Assembly (NCBI GenBank): GCA_963717945.1 | Contig: CAVQXT010000003.1 | Location: 558,001 to 622,000, forward strand | Direction: 5' to 3' | Source: FEN-299 sp963717945 | Lineage (GTDB): Bacteria > Acidobacteriota > Vicinamibacteria > Vicinamibacterales > Fen-181 | DNA: 64,000 nt | Part shown: in pieces, positions 34,572 to 43,122 of the stretch | Layout: every line of letters starts with the position of its first letter | Position numbering within the stretch: position 1 is the stretch's first letter | Position numbers and translations under genes: made by a program | Notes under the pieces: model-generated | The model's database searches: none | Seen by the model: only the letters and a program-made list of their open reading frames with translations | What the model was told of the DNA's origin: nothing

Positions 34572-36386
34572 ATGAACCAGAAACTGCAGGACAAGCAGGA
34601 CATCATCGCGCAGTGGTCGTTCGATACCCGCCCGATCCTCGGCCGCTTCCACCTCTGGCTCGACGACGTGGAGGTGGCGTGGGTTCGGGGGGAGCCGGCC
34701 AAGGAGTTCACCAAGGAACTGTCGTTCCTCGACGGCCGCATGGAGCGGCTGTTCGCGATGACGGGCGCGGTCACCGCGCTCGGCACACAGGTCTTCGGCA
34801 AGCCCGGCGCCGGCGCGCACCTCGACAAGGCCGCGCTCAACCAGGTGAAGAAGGACGCGGACGCCATCTCGGCGTACGCGATGAGCGAGAGCCTCTGGTA
34901 CCTCTCCCGGCAGCTGCCCGAGAACCACGCCATCATGGTGTGCCTCGGCGAAGGCCTGATGCCGAAGGCGGGCGAGACGCCCGAAATGGGGTCGAACCCG
35001 CAGATCGGGTTCGGCCGCGTCTACGCGCGCCCGGAGGTGGCGCGGTGGCTCGACCGGCGCGTGGTGCGGCTCCTCAACGACCCGACCTACGGCTGGGACG
35101 GCTTCTACGACGAGCTCAAGTCGTCCCGCATCACCGTGTGGGGCGCGGCGATCGACACGCTCGAGAACACCTCGCGCTTCGCGAAGGGGAGCCCGAGCGG
35201 GCCGATGACCGTGCTGCACCTGTTCAACCAGCCGCTCCACATCTCCCGCCCGTACGAGGGCTACGTCGGCATGGTCGTCATGCCGCAGGAGGTCGTGCGG
35301 ACGGCCGCCGACCGGGCCTGGCTCATCAACTTCCGCACGCCGCGCGGCCGGGTCGTGGAGGCGATCGAGCAGACCTATCCGGGGATCCGGCGCGATCACA
35401 TCCACGTGTGGACGCTCGGCGGCAAGGCTCGCGCGCCGCGCATCGCGTCGCTGTGGAAAGCCTGGCAGGAGCACGGCGTGCACGTCGTCGAGGACGGCTG
35501 GATGCTGCCGAGCGGCATCCCGGCCTTCACCGAGTCCGGCACCTACGCCCCGACCTTCAGGGTGGGGACCTGGAAGGACGCCGAGGGGGCGCTGCACCTG
35601 TTCATCACCGACGGCTACGCGGCCTCGGCCGAGGCCGTCCAGTCGGCGACGCTCGGCCCGATGCTCGGCCTCGACGTCTCGATGGTGCCGTTCACGTCGC
35701 ACTTCGACCTGCCCTGGGAGAAGGAGCAGGAGGTGATGCGGCTCGACCCGGACACGCCGGATTTCGGCGGCCGGATCGGGGCGCTCATCGGGAGCCCGGC
35801 CGACCGGGAGACGGTGAGCCACTACGCGCGCATGATTCGCGAGGCGGCGTCAGCCGGCCTGCTGTGCGGCCGGTCGACGCTGACCGCCGACGACTTCTTC
35901 CCCGAGAAGCGGTGGGAGGTGCTGGCGGTCTCCGGCTACATGGGCCCCGACCCCTACTCGGGGGCGCCAGGCGTCCAGCAGGTCGAGCCCGGCGTCTACC
36001 GCTCGACGGTGAGGCTCGCCTCGGCGGGCGGGGACAAGCGGATCACGCTGACGCTGCGCCTCGGCGAGACGCTCGAGCAGAGCCGCCTCGTCTTCAGCCC
36101 CCTGCTCAGCCGGTTCCTCGCGGGCGAACCGTTCATGACGAGGCCGGTTCGGATTTCCGACTCCGGCCGAATCCGGAACGAGCTGCAGACGCTCTGCGCC
36201 GAGGCGCTCGAGTTCGTCGACTCGACGAGGATCCGCGTCCACTTCGATCGGATCCCGCCGGAGGTCATCCCTTACGACAAGCAGCGGACGCTCGTCGAGG
36301 TCCTCCGCTGGTACAAGACGCGCCACCCGCTGTGGTTCTCGTGGATGGAGCTGGCCGAGGCCGCCGAGCCGGTGCCCACGATATGA
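34572..36386 (+). CDS. Conserved hypothetical protein between glnS and lpxD
   Basis: I do not recognise this 604-residue protein. It has no signal peptide or membrane helix and looks like a globular cytoplasmic protein. It starts MNQKLQDKQDIIAQWSFDTRPILGRFHLWLDDVEV and has several strongly constrained-looking blocks (MTVLHLFNQPLHISRPYEGYVGMVVMPQEV, RRDHIHVWTLGGKAR, WKDAEGALHLFITDGYAASAEAVQSA). The C-terminal third (residues 440-600) seems a separate domain. The gene begins 27 bases after glnS and its TGA overlaps the lpxD ATG (ATGA), so it is translated with an essential lipid A gene. A role tied to envelope lipid synthesis is possible but only an inference. Confidence 0.75.
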   Translation: MNQKLQDKQDIIAQWSFDTRPILGRFHLWLDDVEVAWVRGEPAKEFTKELSFLDGRMERLFAMTGAVTALGTQVFGKPGAGAHLDKAALNQVKKDADAISAYAMSESLWYLSRQLPENHAIMVCLGEGLMPKAGETPEMGSNPQIGFGRVYARPEVARWLDRRVVRLLNDPTYGWDGFYDELKSSRITVWGAAIDTLENTSRFAKGSPSGPMTVLHLFNQPLHISRPYEGYVGMVVMPQEVVRTAADRAWLINFRTPRGRVVEAIEQTYPGIRRDHIHVWTLGGKARAPRIASLWKAWQEHGVHVVEDGWMLPSGIPAFTESGTYAPTFRVGTWKDAEGALHLFITDGYAASAEAVQSATLGPMLGLDVSMVPFTSHFDLPWEKEQEVMRLDPDTPDFGGRIGALIGSPADRETVSHYARMIREAASAGLLCGRSTLTADDFFPEKRWEVLAVSGYMGPDPYSGAPGVQQVEPGVYRSTVRLASAGGDKRITLTLRLGETLEQSRLVFSPLLSRFLAGEPFMTRPVRISDSGRIRNELQTLCAEALEFVDSTRIRVHFDRIPPEVIPYDKQRTLVEVLRWYKTRHPLWFSWMELAEAAEPVPTI

Positions 36387-37378
36387 CGCTCACCGCGCGC
36401 GAGGTCGCGGAACTGGCCGGCGGGACGGTGGTGGGCGACGCCGCGGTCGCGGTCAGCGGGGCGGCCCCGGCCGACGCCGCCGGCCCCGGCGACGTCATCT
36501 TCGTCGAGGACGCCCGGGCGCTGGCCGCGGCGCTTTCCTCCTCCGCCGGCATCGTCATCGCCGGGGCGTTCGCGGCAGGCGCGTCGCGCGCGGCCGGCGG
36601 CCTGGTGACGTGCGAGCAGCCGCGGCTGGCGTTCGCCAGGGTGATCGGCCGCCTCCATCCGCCCGTGCGGCCGGCGCCCGGCGTGCACCGGTCGGCCGTC
36701 GTCGATCCGTCCGCCGTTCTGGGCCGCGACGTCTCGATCGGCCCGCACGCCGTCGTCGACGCGGACGTCCGCCTCGGCGACCGCGTGGTCGTCGGGCCCG
36801 GCGTCCACATCAACCCGGGCGTCGCCATCGGCGACGACTCCGTCATCAAGTCGAACGTCACCGTCTACTCGGGCACCTCGCTCGGCGCGCGGGTCGTCGT
36901 CCACGCGGGCTCGGTGCTCGGCAGCGACGGTTTCGGCTACGTCCGCGACGCGTCAACCGGGCGCTACGAATCGTTCCCGCAGGTCGGCCGGCTCGTCGTC
37001 GAGGACGACGTGGAGATCGGCGCGGCGTGCACGATCGACCGGGGCGCGCTGGCCGAGACGCGGATCGAGCGGGGGACGAAGCTCGACAACCAGGTGCACA
37101 TCGCCCACAACGTCTCGGTCGGCGAGGACGTGGTGATCTCCGCGCAGACCGGCGTCGCGGGAAGCTCGGTGATCGAGAGCGGGGCGATCGTCGCCGGCCA
37201 GGTCGGCATAGCGGACCACGTGCGGATCGAGAGCGGCGCCATCCTCGGCGCCCAGTGCGGCGTGCCGAGCGGCAAGGTCATCAGGGGGTCGGGCGTGCTG
37301 TTCTGGGGCACGCCGGCCCGCCCGATCAAGCAGTACTTGAGAGAGCTCGCGGTGCTGGCGAGACTCGCCAAGAAGTAG
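36383..37378 (+). CDS. lpxD: UDP-3-O-acylglucosamine N-acyltransferase
   Basis: 331 residues starting at ATG 36383, overlapping the previous stop by four bases. The N-terminal LpxD uridine-binding domain (LTAREVAELAGGTVVGDAAV) is followed by a left-handed beta-helix of hexapeptide repeats from about residue 105. The catalytic His lies in KLDNQVHIAHNVSVGED, and the Gly/Phe block SVLGSDGFGYVRD is the family signature. It transfers the second 3-hydroxyacyl chain from acyl-ACP in lipid A synthesis at the cytoplasmic face. Implies an LPS-bearing outer membrane. The other lpx genes are not adjacent. Confidence 0.92.
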   Translation: MTLTAREVAELAGGTVVGDAAVAVSGAAPADAAGPGDVIFVEDARALAAALSSSAGIVIAGAFAAGASRAAGGLVTCEQPRLAFARVIGRLHPPVRPAPGVHRSAVVDPSAVLGRDVSIGPHAVVDADVRLGDRVVVGPGVHINPGVAIGDDSVIKSNVTVYSGTSLGARVVVHAGSVLGSDGFGYVRDASTGRYESFPQVGRLVVEDDVEIGAACTIDRGALAETRIERGTKLDNQVHIAHNVSVGEDVVISAQTGVAGSSVIESGAIVAGQVGIADHVRIESGAILGAQCGVPSGKVIRGSGVLFWGTPARPIKQYLRELAVLARLAKK

Positions 37379-37946
37379 GCTCGCTCGGCGACCGCCAGCC
37401 CCGCTCGTTCTCGGAGTGGGCTTTCGGCTCCCGGCTTCCGACTCTCGGCGGGGCCTCGTTCACCGGTAGCCCTTCAGGGCTGCCGGACATCGTCAGACTC
37501 CGGTGTGTGGCACGAGCCTTCTGGCTCGCGTGCCCGGCCGGCCAGGAAGCCGGCCCCACACATCGAGCCAGAAGAGCCCAGGGCTCAGATCCGACGGCCG
37601 TAAGCCGTAAGGCGGAAGCCGCAGCCCGTGCTCGGAAAATAGCGCCGGGGCGCCGCCGCCCACTCGGCCCTATGCCGCGCCGCAGGGTCTGCCCGAAGCA
37701 AAGCGTAAACCTGCCCCGACCGCTCAGCCATGGAGGGGCCGCTTTGCGAAGCGGCAGACCCGAGACGCGGCGTTCGGTTTTCACAGGCCAGGGCGAGCCC
37801 CGGCTCATGACGCCGCAAGCCGCAAGCCGAACGCCCCTCATCAGTTCCCCGCGCCTAGCTCGGCGGTGACGTGATACCCTACGCCCGCCGTCAGCCTGGC
37901 GGCACGGCCTCAACGATTCGACGGCGACATTCACCTGGAGGCACGC
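37379..37946. other. Non-coding gap with repeat words
   Basis: 568 bases without a credible gene. It contains GGCTTTCGGCTCCCGGCTTCCG words, a diverged paired-hairpin repeat in opposite orientation near 37500-37560 (CGAGCC-TTCT-GGCTCG then CCGGCCAGGAAGCCGG), and CCGCTTTGCGAAGCGG at 37739-37754. A GGAGG at 37937-37941 serves the following GTG start. No promoter was confidently recognised. Confidence 0.5.
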
Positions 37947-40658
37947 GTGACTCGTCGACAACTCTTCCGATGGCCGACCCTGGCGATCCTGGCGGCCGGC
38001 GCCCTGACCGGGGCGGTGGCCCTGCAGGCGCAGGCGCCGGCCCGAAGCTCCGCCCAGACGATCGTCATCAGGGGCGGCACGGTCCTCACCGTCACCAAGG
38101 GCACGATCCCCAACGGCGTCGTCATCGTCCGGGGCGGCAAGATCGCCGCGGTCGGCGCCGGGCTCGAGGCGCCCGCGGGCGCCGAGGTCGTCGATGCGAC
38201 CGGCAAGTTCGTGACGCCTGGCATCGTGGACGAGCACTCGCACATCGCCGAGGATTCGACCAACGAGGCGGGAACGACGGTCAGCTCGATGACCAATGTG
38301 CTGGACGTGCTCGACCCGCTGGACGTGAACATCTACCGCGACCTGGCGGGAGGCGTCACCGTGGCCAGCGTGTTCCACGGCAGCGCCAACCCGATCGGCG
38401 GCACCAACACCATCATCAAGCTGCGCTGGGGCAAGGCCCGCGCCGAGGACCTGGTCTTCGACGCCGGCGTGCCGGGCCTGAAGTTCGCGCTCGGGGAGAA
38501 CCCGAAGGCGATGCGGACGGCCGGCGCGGGCGCGGGGCCGCAGCGCTACCCGGCGAGCCGGCCCGGCGTCGAGTTCGTCATCCGCGACGCCTTCACGCGG
38601 GCGAAGGCGTACCAGCGCGAGTGGCAGGACTACGCCGCGCGGAAGAAGGCGGGCGAGGACGTCATCCCGCCGCGCCGCGACCTGCAGCTCGAGCCGCTCG
38701 TCGAGGTGATGGAGGGCAAGCGGCTGGCGCACGTCCACGCGTACCGCGCCGACGAGATGCTGATGATGCTGCGCGTCGCCGAGGAGTTCGGCTTCAGGGT
38801 GGCCACCTTCGAGCACGGCCTCGAGGGCTACAAGGTGGCGAAGGAGCTGGCCGCCCACGGCGCCGGCGTCGGCACCTTCTCCGACTGGTGGGGCTTCAAG
38901 GTGGAGGCGATCGACGCGATCCCCTACAACGCCGCGATCATGATGAAGGCCGGCGTGGTGGTCTCGATCGACTCGGACAGCGCCGAGCACGCGCGCCGCC
39001 TCAACACCGAGGCCGCGAAGATGATGCACTGGGGCGGCCTGACCGAGCAGCAGGCGCTGGAGCTGGTGACGATCAACCCGGCGAAGCAGCTGCACCTCGA
39101 CCAGCGCGTCGGGTCGATCGAGGTCGGCAAGGACGCGGATCTCGTCGTCTGGACGAAGCACCCGCTCAGCTCGTACGCCGTCGTCGATCGCACCTACGTG
39201 GACGGCACGCTCTATTACGACCGCCAGGCCGACGTCGAGCGCGTGGCGAAGGTGGACAAGGAGAAGGCCGACCTCGTCGCCGCCGAAAAGGCCGAGCGCG
39301 AGGCGGGCCAGCGGCGCGGCGGCAACACGGCCGCGGCTCCAGGCGGGGGCCCGGCCGCGCCCGTCTCGTCGATGGCCGCCGGCGGCGCCGCCGCGCGGCG
39401 GGCCGATCTCTCCCGGCTCGCGCCGAAGATGACCGCCGGCGTCAGGACGAAGGGCGTGCTCGCCATCACCAACGCCCGCATCGTCCCGGTGTCGAAGCCG
39501 GTCATCGAGAAGGGCACGATCGTCATCCGCGACGGCAAGATCGAAGCCGTCGGCGCGACGGTGGCCATCCCCGCCGGCGCGAAGGTGATCGACGCGGCCG
39601 GTGCCGAGGTCTACCCGGGCTGGATCAACGCGAAGACGACGATTGGCCTCGCCGAGCCGGGCCCGCGCGGCTACGAGGACACCACCGAGATGCTCGACTA
39701 CAACCCGCAGATGCGGACGGTGGTCGCGTATCACAACGACAGCGAGTCGATCCCCGTCGCGCGCGCCAACGGCGTGACCACCGTGGCGGTATTCCCCAAC
39801 GGCGGCGTGCTCGGCGGCCAGGTGCCCGTGATGAACCTGGACGGCTGGACCTGGGAGGAGAGCACGCTCGAGCCGATTGCCGGCATCACGTTCCAGTTCC
39901 CGGGCGTGGGCGGCGGCGGAGGGCGGGGCGGCGGGCGCGGCGCGGGTGGCGGCGGCGACCGGACCTACGACGAGATGAGGCGCGATCGGGACGCGCGCCT
40001 CGACGCGCTGGCCCGCCTGTTCGACCAGGCGCGGGCCTACGCGAAGGCCGCGGGCCCCAACCGCCGGACCGACTGGGTGCTCGAAGCGCTGGCGCCGGTC
40101 GTCGAGCGGCAGCTGCCGCTCTTCACGACCGCCGCGCGCGCGGCGGACATCCGCGATGCCGTGGCGTTCGCCAACCGCGTGAACATCAGGATCGTCATCT
40201 GCTCGGGCCCCGAGGCGGCGCTGGTGGCGCCGCTGCTGAAGGCCAACGACGTCCCGGTGATCCTGGGATCGATCCTGGCGCTGCCGACGCGTGAGGACGC
40301 GTTCCACGCCGCCAGCTACCAGGCGGCCGCGGAGCTCTCGAAGGCCGGCGTGAAGTTCGCCTTCGCGACCGGCGACAACGCCAACGTCCGCCAGGTGCCG
40401 TACCAGGCGGCGATGTCGGTGGCGTGGGGCCTCTCGCGCGACGAGGCGATCCGCGCGCTGACGATCGACGCCGCGGAGATCCTGGGCGTGGCCGACCGCG
40501 TGGGCAGCATCGAGCCCGGCAAGCTGGCGAACCTGATCGTCGCGCGGGGCGACCCGCTCGAGGTTCGCACGCCGGTGATCCACGTGATCATCAACGGCCA
40601 GGACGTGGACCTGGACAACAAGCACCTGTCGCTCTACGAGCGCTACCTGAAGCGGTAG
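37947..40658 (+). CDS. Secreted tandem amidohydrolase: active module plus degenerate module
   Basis: 903 residues, GTG start behind GGAGG (five-base spacing), signal peptide ending near ALQAQAP. Module 1 (residues 30-450) is a metal-dependent amidohydrolase: VTPGIVDEHSHIAED gives the HxH pair, further ligands are His in LAHVHAYRADE, His in FEHGLEGY and Asp in VSIDSDS. A Gly/Ala-rich linker follows. Module 2 (about 490-900) repeats the fold (GVLAITNARIVPVSKPVIEKGTIVIRDGKIEAVGA...ILGVADRVGSIEPGKLANLIV), but the HxH position reads YPGWINAKTTI, so it cannot bind metal in the usual way. Substrate unknown. The next gene, 12 bases on, is a third copy. Confidence 0.82.
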   Translation: MTRRQLFRWPTLAILAAGALTGAVALQAQAPARSSAQTIVIRGGTVLTVTKGTIPNGVVIVRGGKIAAVGAGLEAPAGAEVVDATGKFVTPGIVDEHSHIAEDSTNEAGTTVSSMTNVLDVLDPLDVNIYRDLAGGVTVASVFHGSANPIGGTNTIIKLRWGKARAEDLVFDAGVPGLKFALGENPKAMRTAGAGAGPQRYPASRPGVEFVIRDAFTRAKAYQREWQDYAARKKAGEDVIPPRRDLQLEPLVEVMEGKRLAHVHAYRADEMLMMLRVAEEFGFRVATFEHGLEGYKVAKELAAHGAGVGTFSDWWGFKVEAIDAIPYNAAIMMKAGVVVSIDSDSAEHARRLNTEAAKMMHWGGLTEQQALELVTINPAKQLHLDQRVGSIEVGKDADLVVWTKHPLSSYAVVDRTYVDGTLYYDRQADVERVAKVDKEKADLVAAEKAEREAGQRRGGNTAAAPGGGPAAPVSSMAAGGAAARRADLSRLAPKMTAGVRTKGVLAITNARIVPVSKPVIEKGTIVIRDGKIEAVGATVAIPAGAKVIDAAGAEVYPGWINAKTTIGLAEPGPRGYEDTTEMLDYNPQMRTVVAYHNDSESIPVARANGVTTVAVFPNGGVLGGQVPVMNLDGWTWEESTLEPIAGITFQFPGVGGGGGRGGGRGAGGGGDRTYDEMRRDRDARLDALARLFDQARAYAKAAGPNRRTDWVLEALAPVVERQLPLFTTAARAADIRDAVAFANRVNIRIVICSGPEAALVAPLLKANDVPVILGSILALPTREDAFHAASYQAAAELSKAGVKFAFATGDNANVRQVPYQAAMSVAWGLSRDEAIRALTIDAAEILGVADRVGSIEPGKLANLIVARGDPLEVRTPVIHVIINGQDVDLDNKHLSLYERYLKR

Positions 40659-40670
40659 CGGGAGGACGCC

Positions 40671-42035
40671 ATGAGACACCCACGATCCGCCATCCTCCTC
40701 GCCTCCGCGCTGGTTGCCGCGTTCGTCTTCGCCGGCCGCGCCGAGGCCCCCAACGTCTACGCCATCGCCGGCGCGCGGATCGTCACCGCCGCCGGCGCGA
40801 CGATCGACGCGGGCACCGTCGTGATTCGCGGCGGGTTCATCGAGGCGGTCGGAGCCTCGGTGGCCGCGCCGGCGGACGCCGTCGTCGTGGACGGCAAGGG
40901 CCTGACGGTCTACCCGGGCCTGATCGACATGGGCTCGACGGCCGGTCTCTCGATCCCGGCCAGCCCTCCGCCGGCCGACGCCCGCACCCTGCTGGAGATC
41001 GAGCGTGCCAGGCGGCAGTCCATCCTCAGGCCGCAGCTCGAAGCCGCCGCGTACCTCCGCGCGGACGCGCCCGAACTCCGGCGCCTCGCGACCGCCGGCA
41101 TCACCTCGGCGCTGGCCGTGCCGACCGGCGATCTCATCAAGGGCCGCAGCACCCTCGTCAACGTCGTGGCGCCCGAGGACGCGCCGCAGATCGGCAACGT
41201 GGCGGACGAGCGGCGCGGGCTGCACGTGCTGCGGAGCCCGGTCGCGCTGCACGTCTCGTTCCCGCTGCGGGACGGCGGCGGCGGCTACCCGGCGTCGCTC
41301 ATGGGTGTCATCGCCTTCGTCCGGCAGGCGTTCCTCGACGGCGGCCACTACCAGCTCGAGGCGGCGCGGTACGCCCGGGCGAAAGGGCCCGTGGAGCGTC
41401 CGGTCTACGACCCGGCGCTGGACGCCTTGCAGCCGGCGCTCGCGGGGAAGCTGCCGGTCGCGTTCGAGGCGGCGAGCGTCCTCGAGATCCGTCGGGCGCT
41501 GGCGCTGGCGAAGGAATTCAAGCTCGACGCGATTGTCACCGGCGCCCTCGAGGCCGACGAGGCGGGCGCGGATCTTAAAGCGCAGAACGCGCGGGTCGTC
41601 TACAGCCTGAACTACCCGGTCCGGCCGCGGTCGCTGGCCCCCGACGCCGACGAGCCGGTCCGCACGCTGCGGGAGCGGGCGAACGCGCCGAAGGTCCCGG
41701 CGGCGCTCGACAAGGCGGGCATCCTGTTCGCGTTCCAATCGGGCGGCCTGACCGACCCGAAGGACTTCGTTCGAAATGCCGCGAAGGCGGTGAAGGGCGG
41801 GCTGGCGGCCGACGCCGCGATCAGGGCGCTCACCATCAACGCCGCGACAATCGCCGGCGTGGCCGATCGGCTGGGGACGATCGAGAAGGGGAAGATCGCG
41901 AACCTGGTGGTGACCGACGGCGACCTGTTCGACGAGAAGACGACCATCAAGCAGGTCTACGTGGACGGCCGCCCGGTGGCGCTGGACGCGGCGGCGCCGG
42001 CCGCCGGCGGGCGTCGCGGCAGCCGCGGACGGTAA
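40671..42035 (+). CDS. Secreted amidohydrolase-like pseudoenzyme
   Basis: 454 residues, ATG with GGGAGG eight bases before, signal peptide MRHPRSAILLASALVAAFVFAGRAEA. The beta-sandwich ends and barrel of the amidohydrolase family are present (YAIAGARIVTAAGATIDAGTVVIRGG..., TIAGVADRLGTIEKGKIANLVVTDGDLFDEK). However, the canonical PGLIDxHxH is YPGLIDMGSTAGL, and no replacement histidines or catalytic Asp appear at the later ligand positions. It resembles module 2 of the previous protein. It may be a partner subunit of that enzyme. Ends with an RG-rich tail before a terminator hairpin. Confidence 0.78.
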   Translation: MRHPRSAILLASALVAAFVFAGRAEAPNVYAIAGARIVTAAGATIDAGTVVIRGGFIEAVGASVAAPADAVVVDGKGLTVYPGLIDMGSTAGLSIPASPPPADARTLLEIERARRQSILRPQLEAAAYLRADAPELRRLATAGITSALAVPTGDLIKGRSTLVNVVAPEDAPQIGNVADERRGLHVLRSPVALHVSFPLRDGGGGYPASLMGVIAFVRQAFLDGGHYQLEAARYARAKGPVERPVYDPALDALQPALAGKLPVAFEAASVLEIRRALALAKEFKLDAIVTGALEADEAGADLKAQNARVVYSLNYPVRPRSLAPDADEPVRTLRERANAPKVPAALDKAGILFAFQSGGLTDPKDFVRNAAKAVKGGLAADAAIRALTINAATIAGVADRLGTIEKGKIANLVVTDGDLFDEKTTIKQVYVDGRPVALDAAAPAAGGRRGSRGR

Positions 42036-42051
42036 GAAGGCTCAAGGCTCA

Positions 42052-42077
42052 AGGCTCAGGGCTCAAGCCCTGAGCCT
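42052..42077. terminator. Hairpin between convergent amidohydrolase and coxD genes
   Basis: AGGCTCAGGGCT (42052-42063) and AGCCCTGAGCCT (42066-42077) pair perfectly over 12 bp with a two-base gap at the tip. It lies between two converging stop codons, 16 bases after one and two before the other, and ends CTCTTC on the plus strand. Confidence 0.7.
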
Positions 42078-42079
42078 CT

Positions 42080-42370
42080 TCAGATGCTGACCGGCACCCT
42101 GGTCGCGTAGTCGCTCAGGATGAGCAGCAGCAGGATCATCAGCCAGAAGAGCGCCGCGCCGGCGATCACCCAGGTCAGTCGCGACCCGTACTTCAGGTGC
42201 ATGAAGAACAGCGCGACGAGCGTCGCCTTGAGGATGGCGATGCTCAGCGCCACGACCGGGTTCGCCAGGCCGAGGTCGAAGAACGCCACGGCCGTCGTGA
42301 GCCCCGTGAGCAACACGAGCGCGATGTAGACGGCGAAGTAGGTCCTCGGCCGCACGACCACGTGTTCCAT
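42080..42370 (-). CDS. coxD: caa3 oxidase subunit IV
   Basis: 96 residues with three predicted membrane helices (TYFAVYIALVLLTGLTTAVAFF, PVVALSIAILKATLVALFFMHLKY, LTWVIAGAALFWLMILLLLIL). The second contains the ALFFMHLKY pattern characteristic of the prokaryotic cytochrome c oxidase subunit IV family. Last gene of the ACIII-oxidase cluster. It lies 86 bases after subunit III, and the gap holds TCAGTTCCGATCCCTCTGCG word repeats. It stabilises the oxidase and is not catalytic. Confidence 0.87.
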   Translation of the reverse strand: MEHVVVRPRTYFAVYIALVLLTGLTTAVAFFDLGLANPVVALSIAILKATLVALFFMHLKYGSRLTWVIAGAALFWLMILLLLILSDYATRVPVSI

Positions 42371-42389
42371 CAGTGATTCCTCGTCGTCA

Positions 42390-42456
42390 GTTCCGATCCC
42401 TCTGCGTCAGAGCCGATCCCTCATCGTCAGTTCCGATCCCTCTGCGTCAGTTCCGA
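42390..42456. repeat. Tandem words GCGTCAGTTCCGATCCCTC
   Basis: About four imperfect copies of CGTCAGTTCCGATCCCTCTG end in GCGTCAGTTCCGATTAC at the coxC stop. The terminal word is also present at the DinB gene end (29.84 kb), always next to a stop codon. It may be a post-transcriptional signal between coxC and coxD. Confidence 0.75.
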
Positions 42457-43122
42457 TTACCTGTGTCTGTCCACCAGGTACAGGAGCGGGAACAAGAATA
42501 TCCAGATGATGTCCACGAAGTGCCAGTAGAGCCCGCTGATCTCGACCGGCGTGTGCCACGCGGTCGAGAACCTGCCGCGCGCGGCCATGACGAAGATCAC
42601 CGTCAGCACGCCCAGGCCGATGATCATGTGCAACGCGTGCAGGCCGGTCATCGCGAAGTAGAGCGTGAAGAACAGGTTCGCCCGCGCCGGCGCTCGCCCC
42701 TCGAAGTGGAATCCCATTCCCGGGATGTGGTGTTCGACGAACTTCTGGTAGTACTCGACCCCCTTGATGCCGAGGAAGACGACCCCGAGCATCATGGTCA
42801 CCGCGAGCAGAATCAGCAGCAAGCGCCGCCGATCGGTCGCCGCCGCGCGCACGGCGAAGGCCATCGTCAGGCTGCTCGTGATGAGCACCAGGGTGTTGGT
42901 CGCGCCGAGCGCGAGGTCCAGCGTGCGGCTCGCGGCGCCGAACGTCTCGGGGTACCAGACGCGGTAGATCATGTAGGCGCAGAACAAGCCGCCGAAGAAC
43001 AGCACCTCGGTCCCGAGAAAGAGCCACATGCCGGCCGTTGCCGCCTCGTGCTGCTGTCCCGCATCGTCGAACTGATGCCTGAGGTGCGGGTCGTGCGCCG
43101 GGGCGGTCGCGATGTCAGCCAC
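42457..43122 (-). CDS. coxC: Cytochrome c oxidase subunit III
   Basis: 221 residues from GTG 43122, chosen because GGAGG lies six bases upstream. It overlaps the coxA stop by eight bases, whereas an ATG at 43149 has no ribosome site. Five membrane helices, with GMWLFLGTEVLFFGGLFCAYMIYR at the first and TGLHALHMIIGLGVL and ISGLYWHFVDIIWIFLFPLLYL at the end, are typical of the five-helix bacterial subunit III. It binds lipid at the oxygen channel and stabilises subunit I. Confidence 0.92.
   Translation of the reverse strand: MADIATAPAHDPHLRHQFDDAGQQHEAATAGMWLFLGTEVLFFGGLFCAYMIYRVWYPETFGAASRTLDLALGATNTLVLITSSLTMAFAVRAAATDRRRLLLILLAVTMMLGVVFLGIKGVEYYQKFVEHHIPGMGFHFEGRAPARANLFFTLYFAMTGLHALHMIIGLGVLTVIFVMAARGRFSTAWHTPVEISGLYWHFVDIIWIFLFPLLYLVDRHR

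Noticed and set aside
37326..41738. A 1470-codon open frame on the minus strand opposite the amidohydrolases
   Set aside because: It is a GC-driven shadow: Arg/Val/His/Asp-rich text without domain patterns, while the plus strand gives recognisable families.
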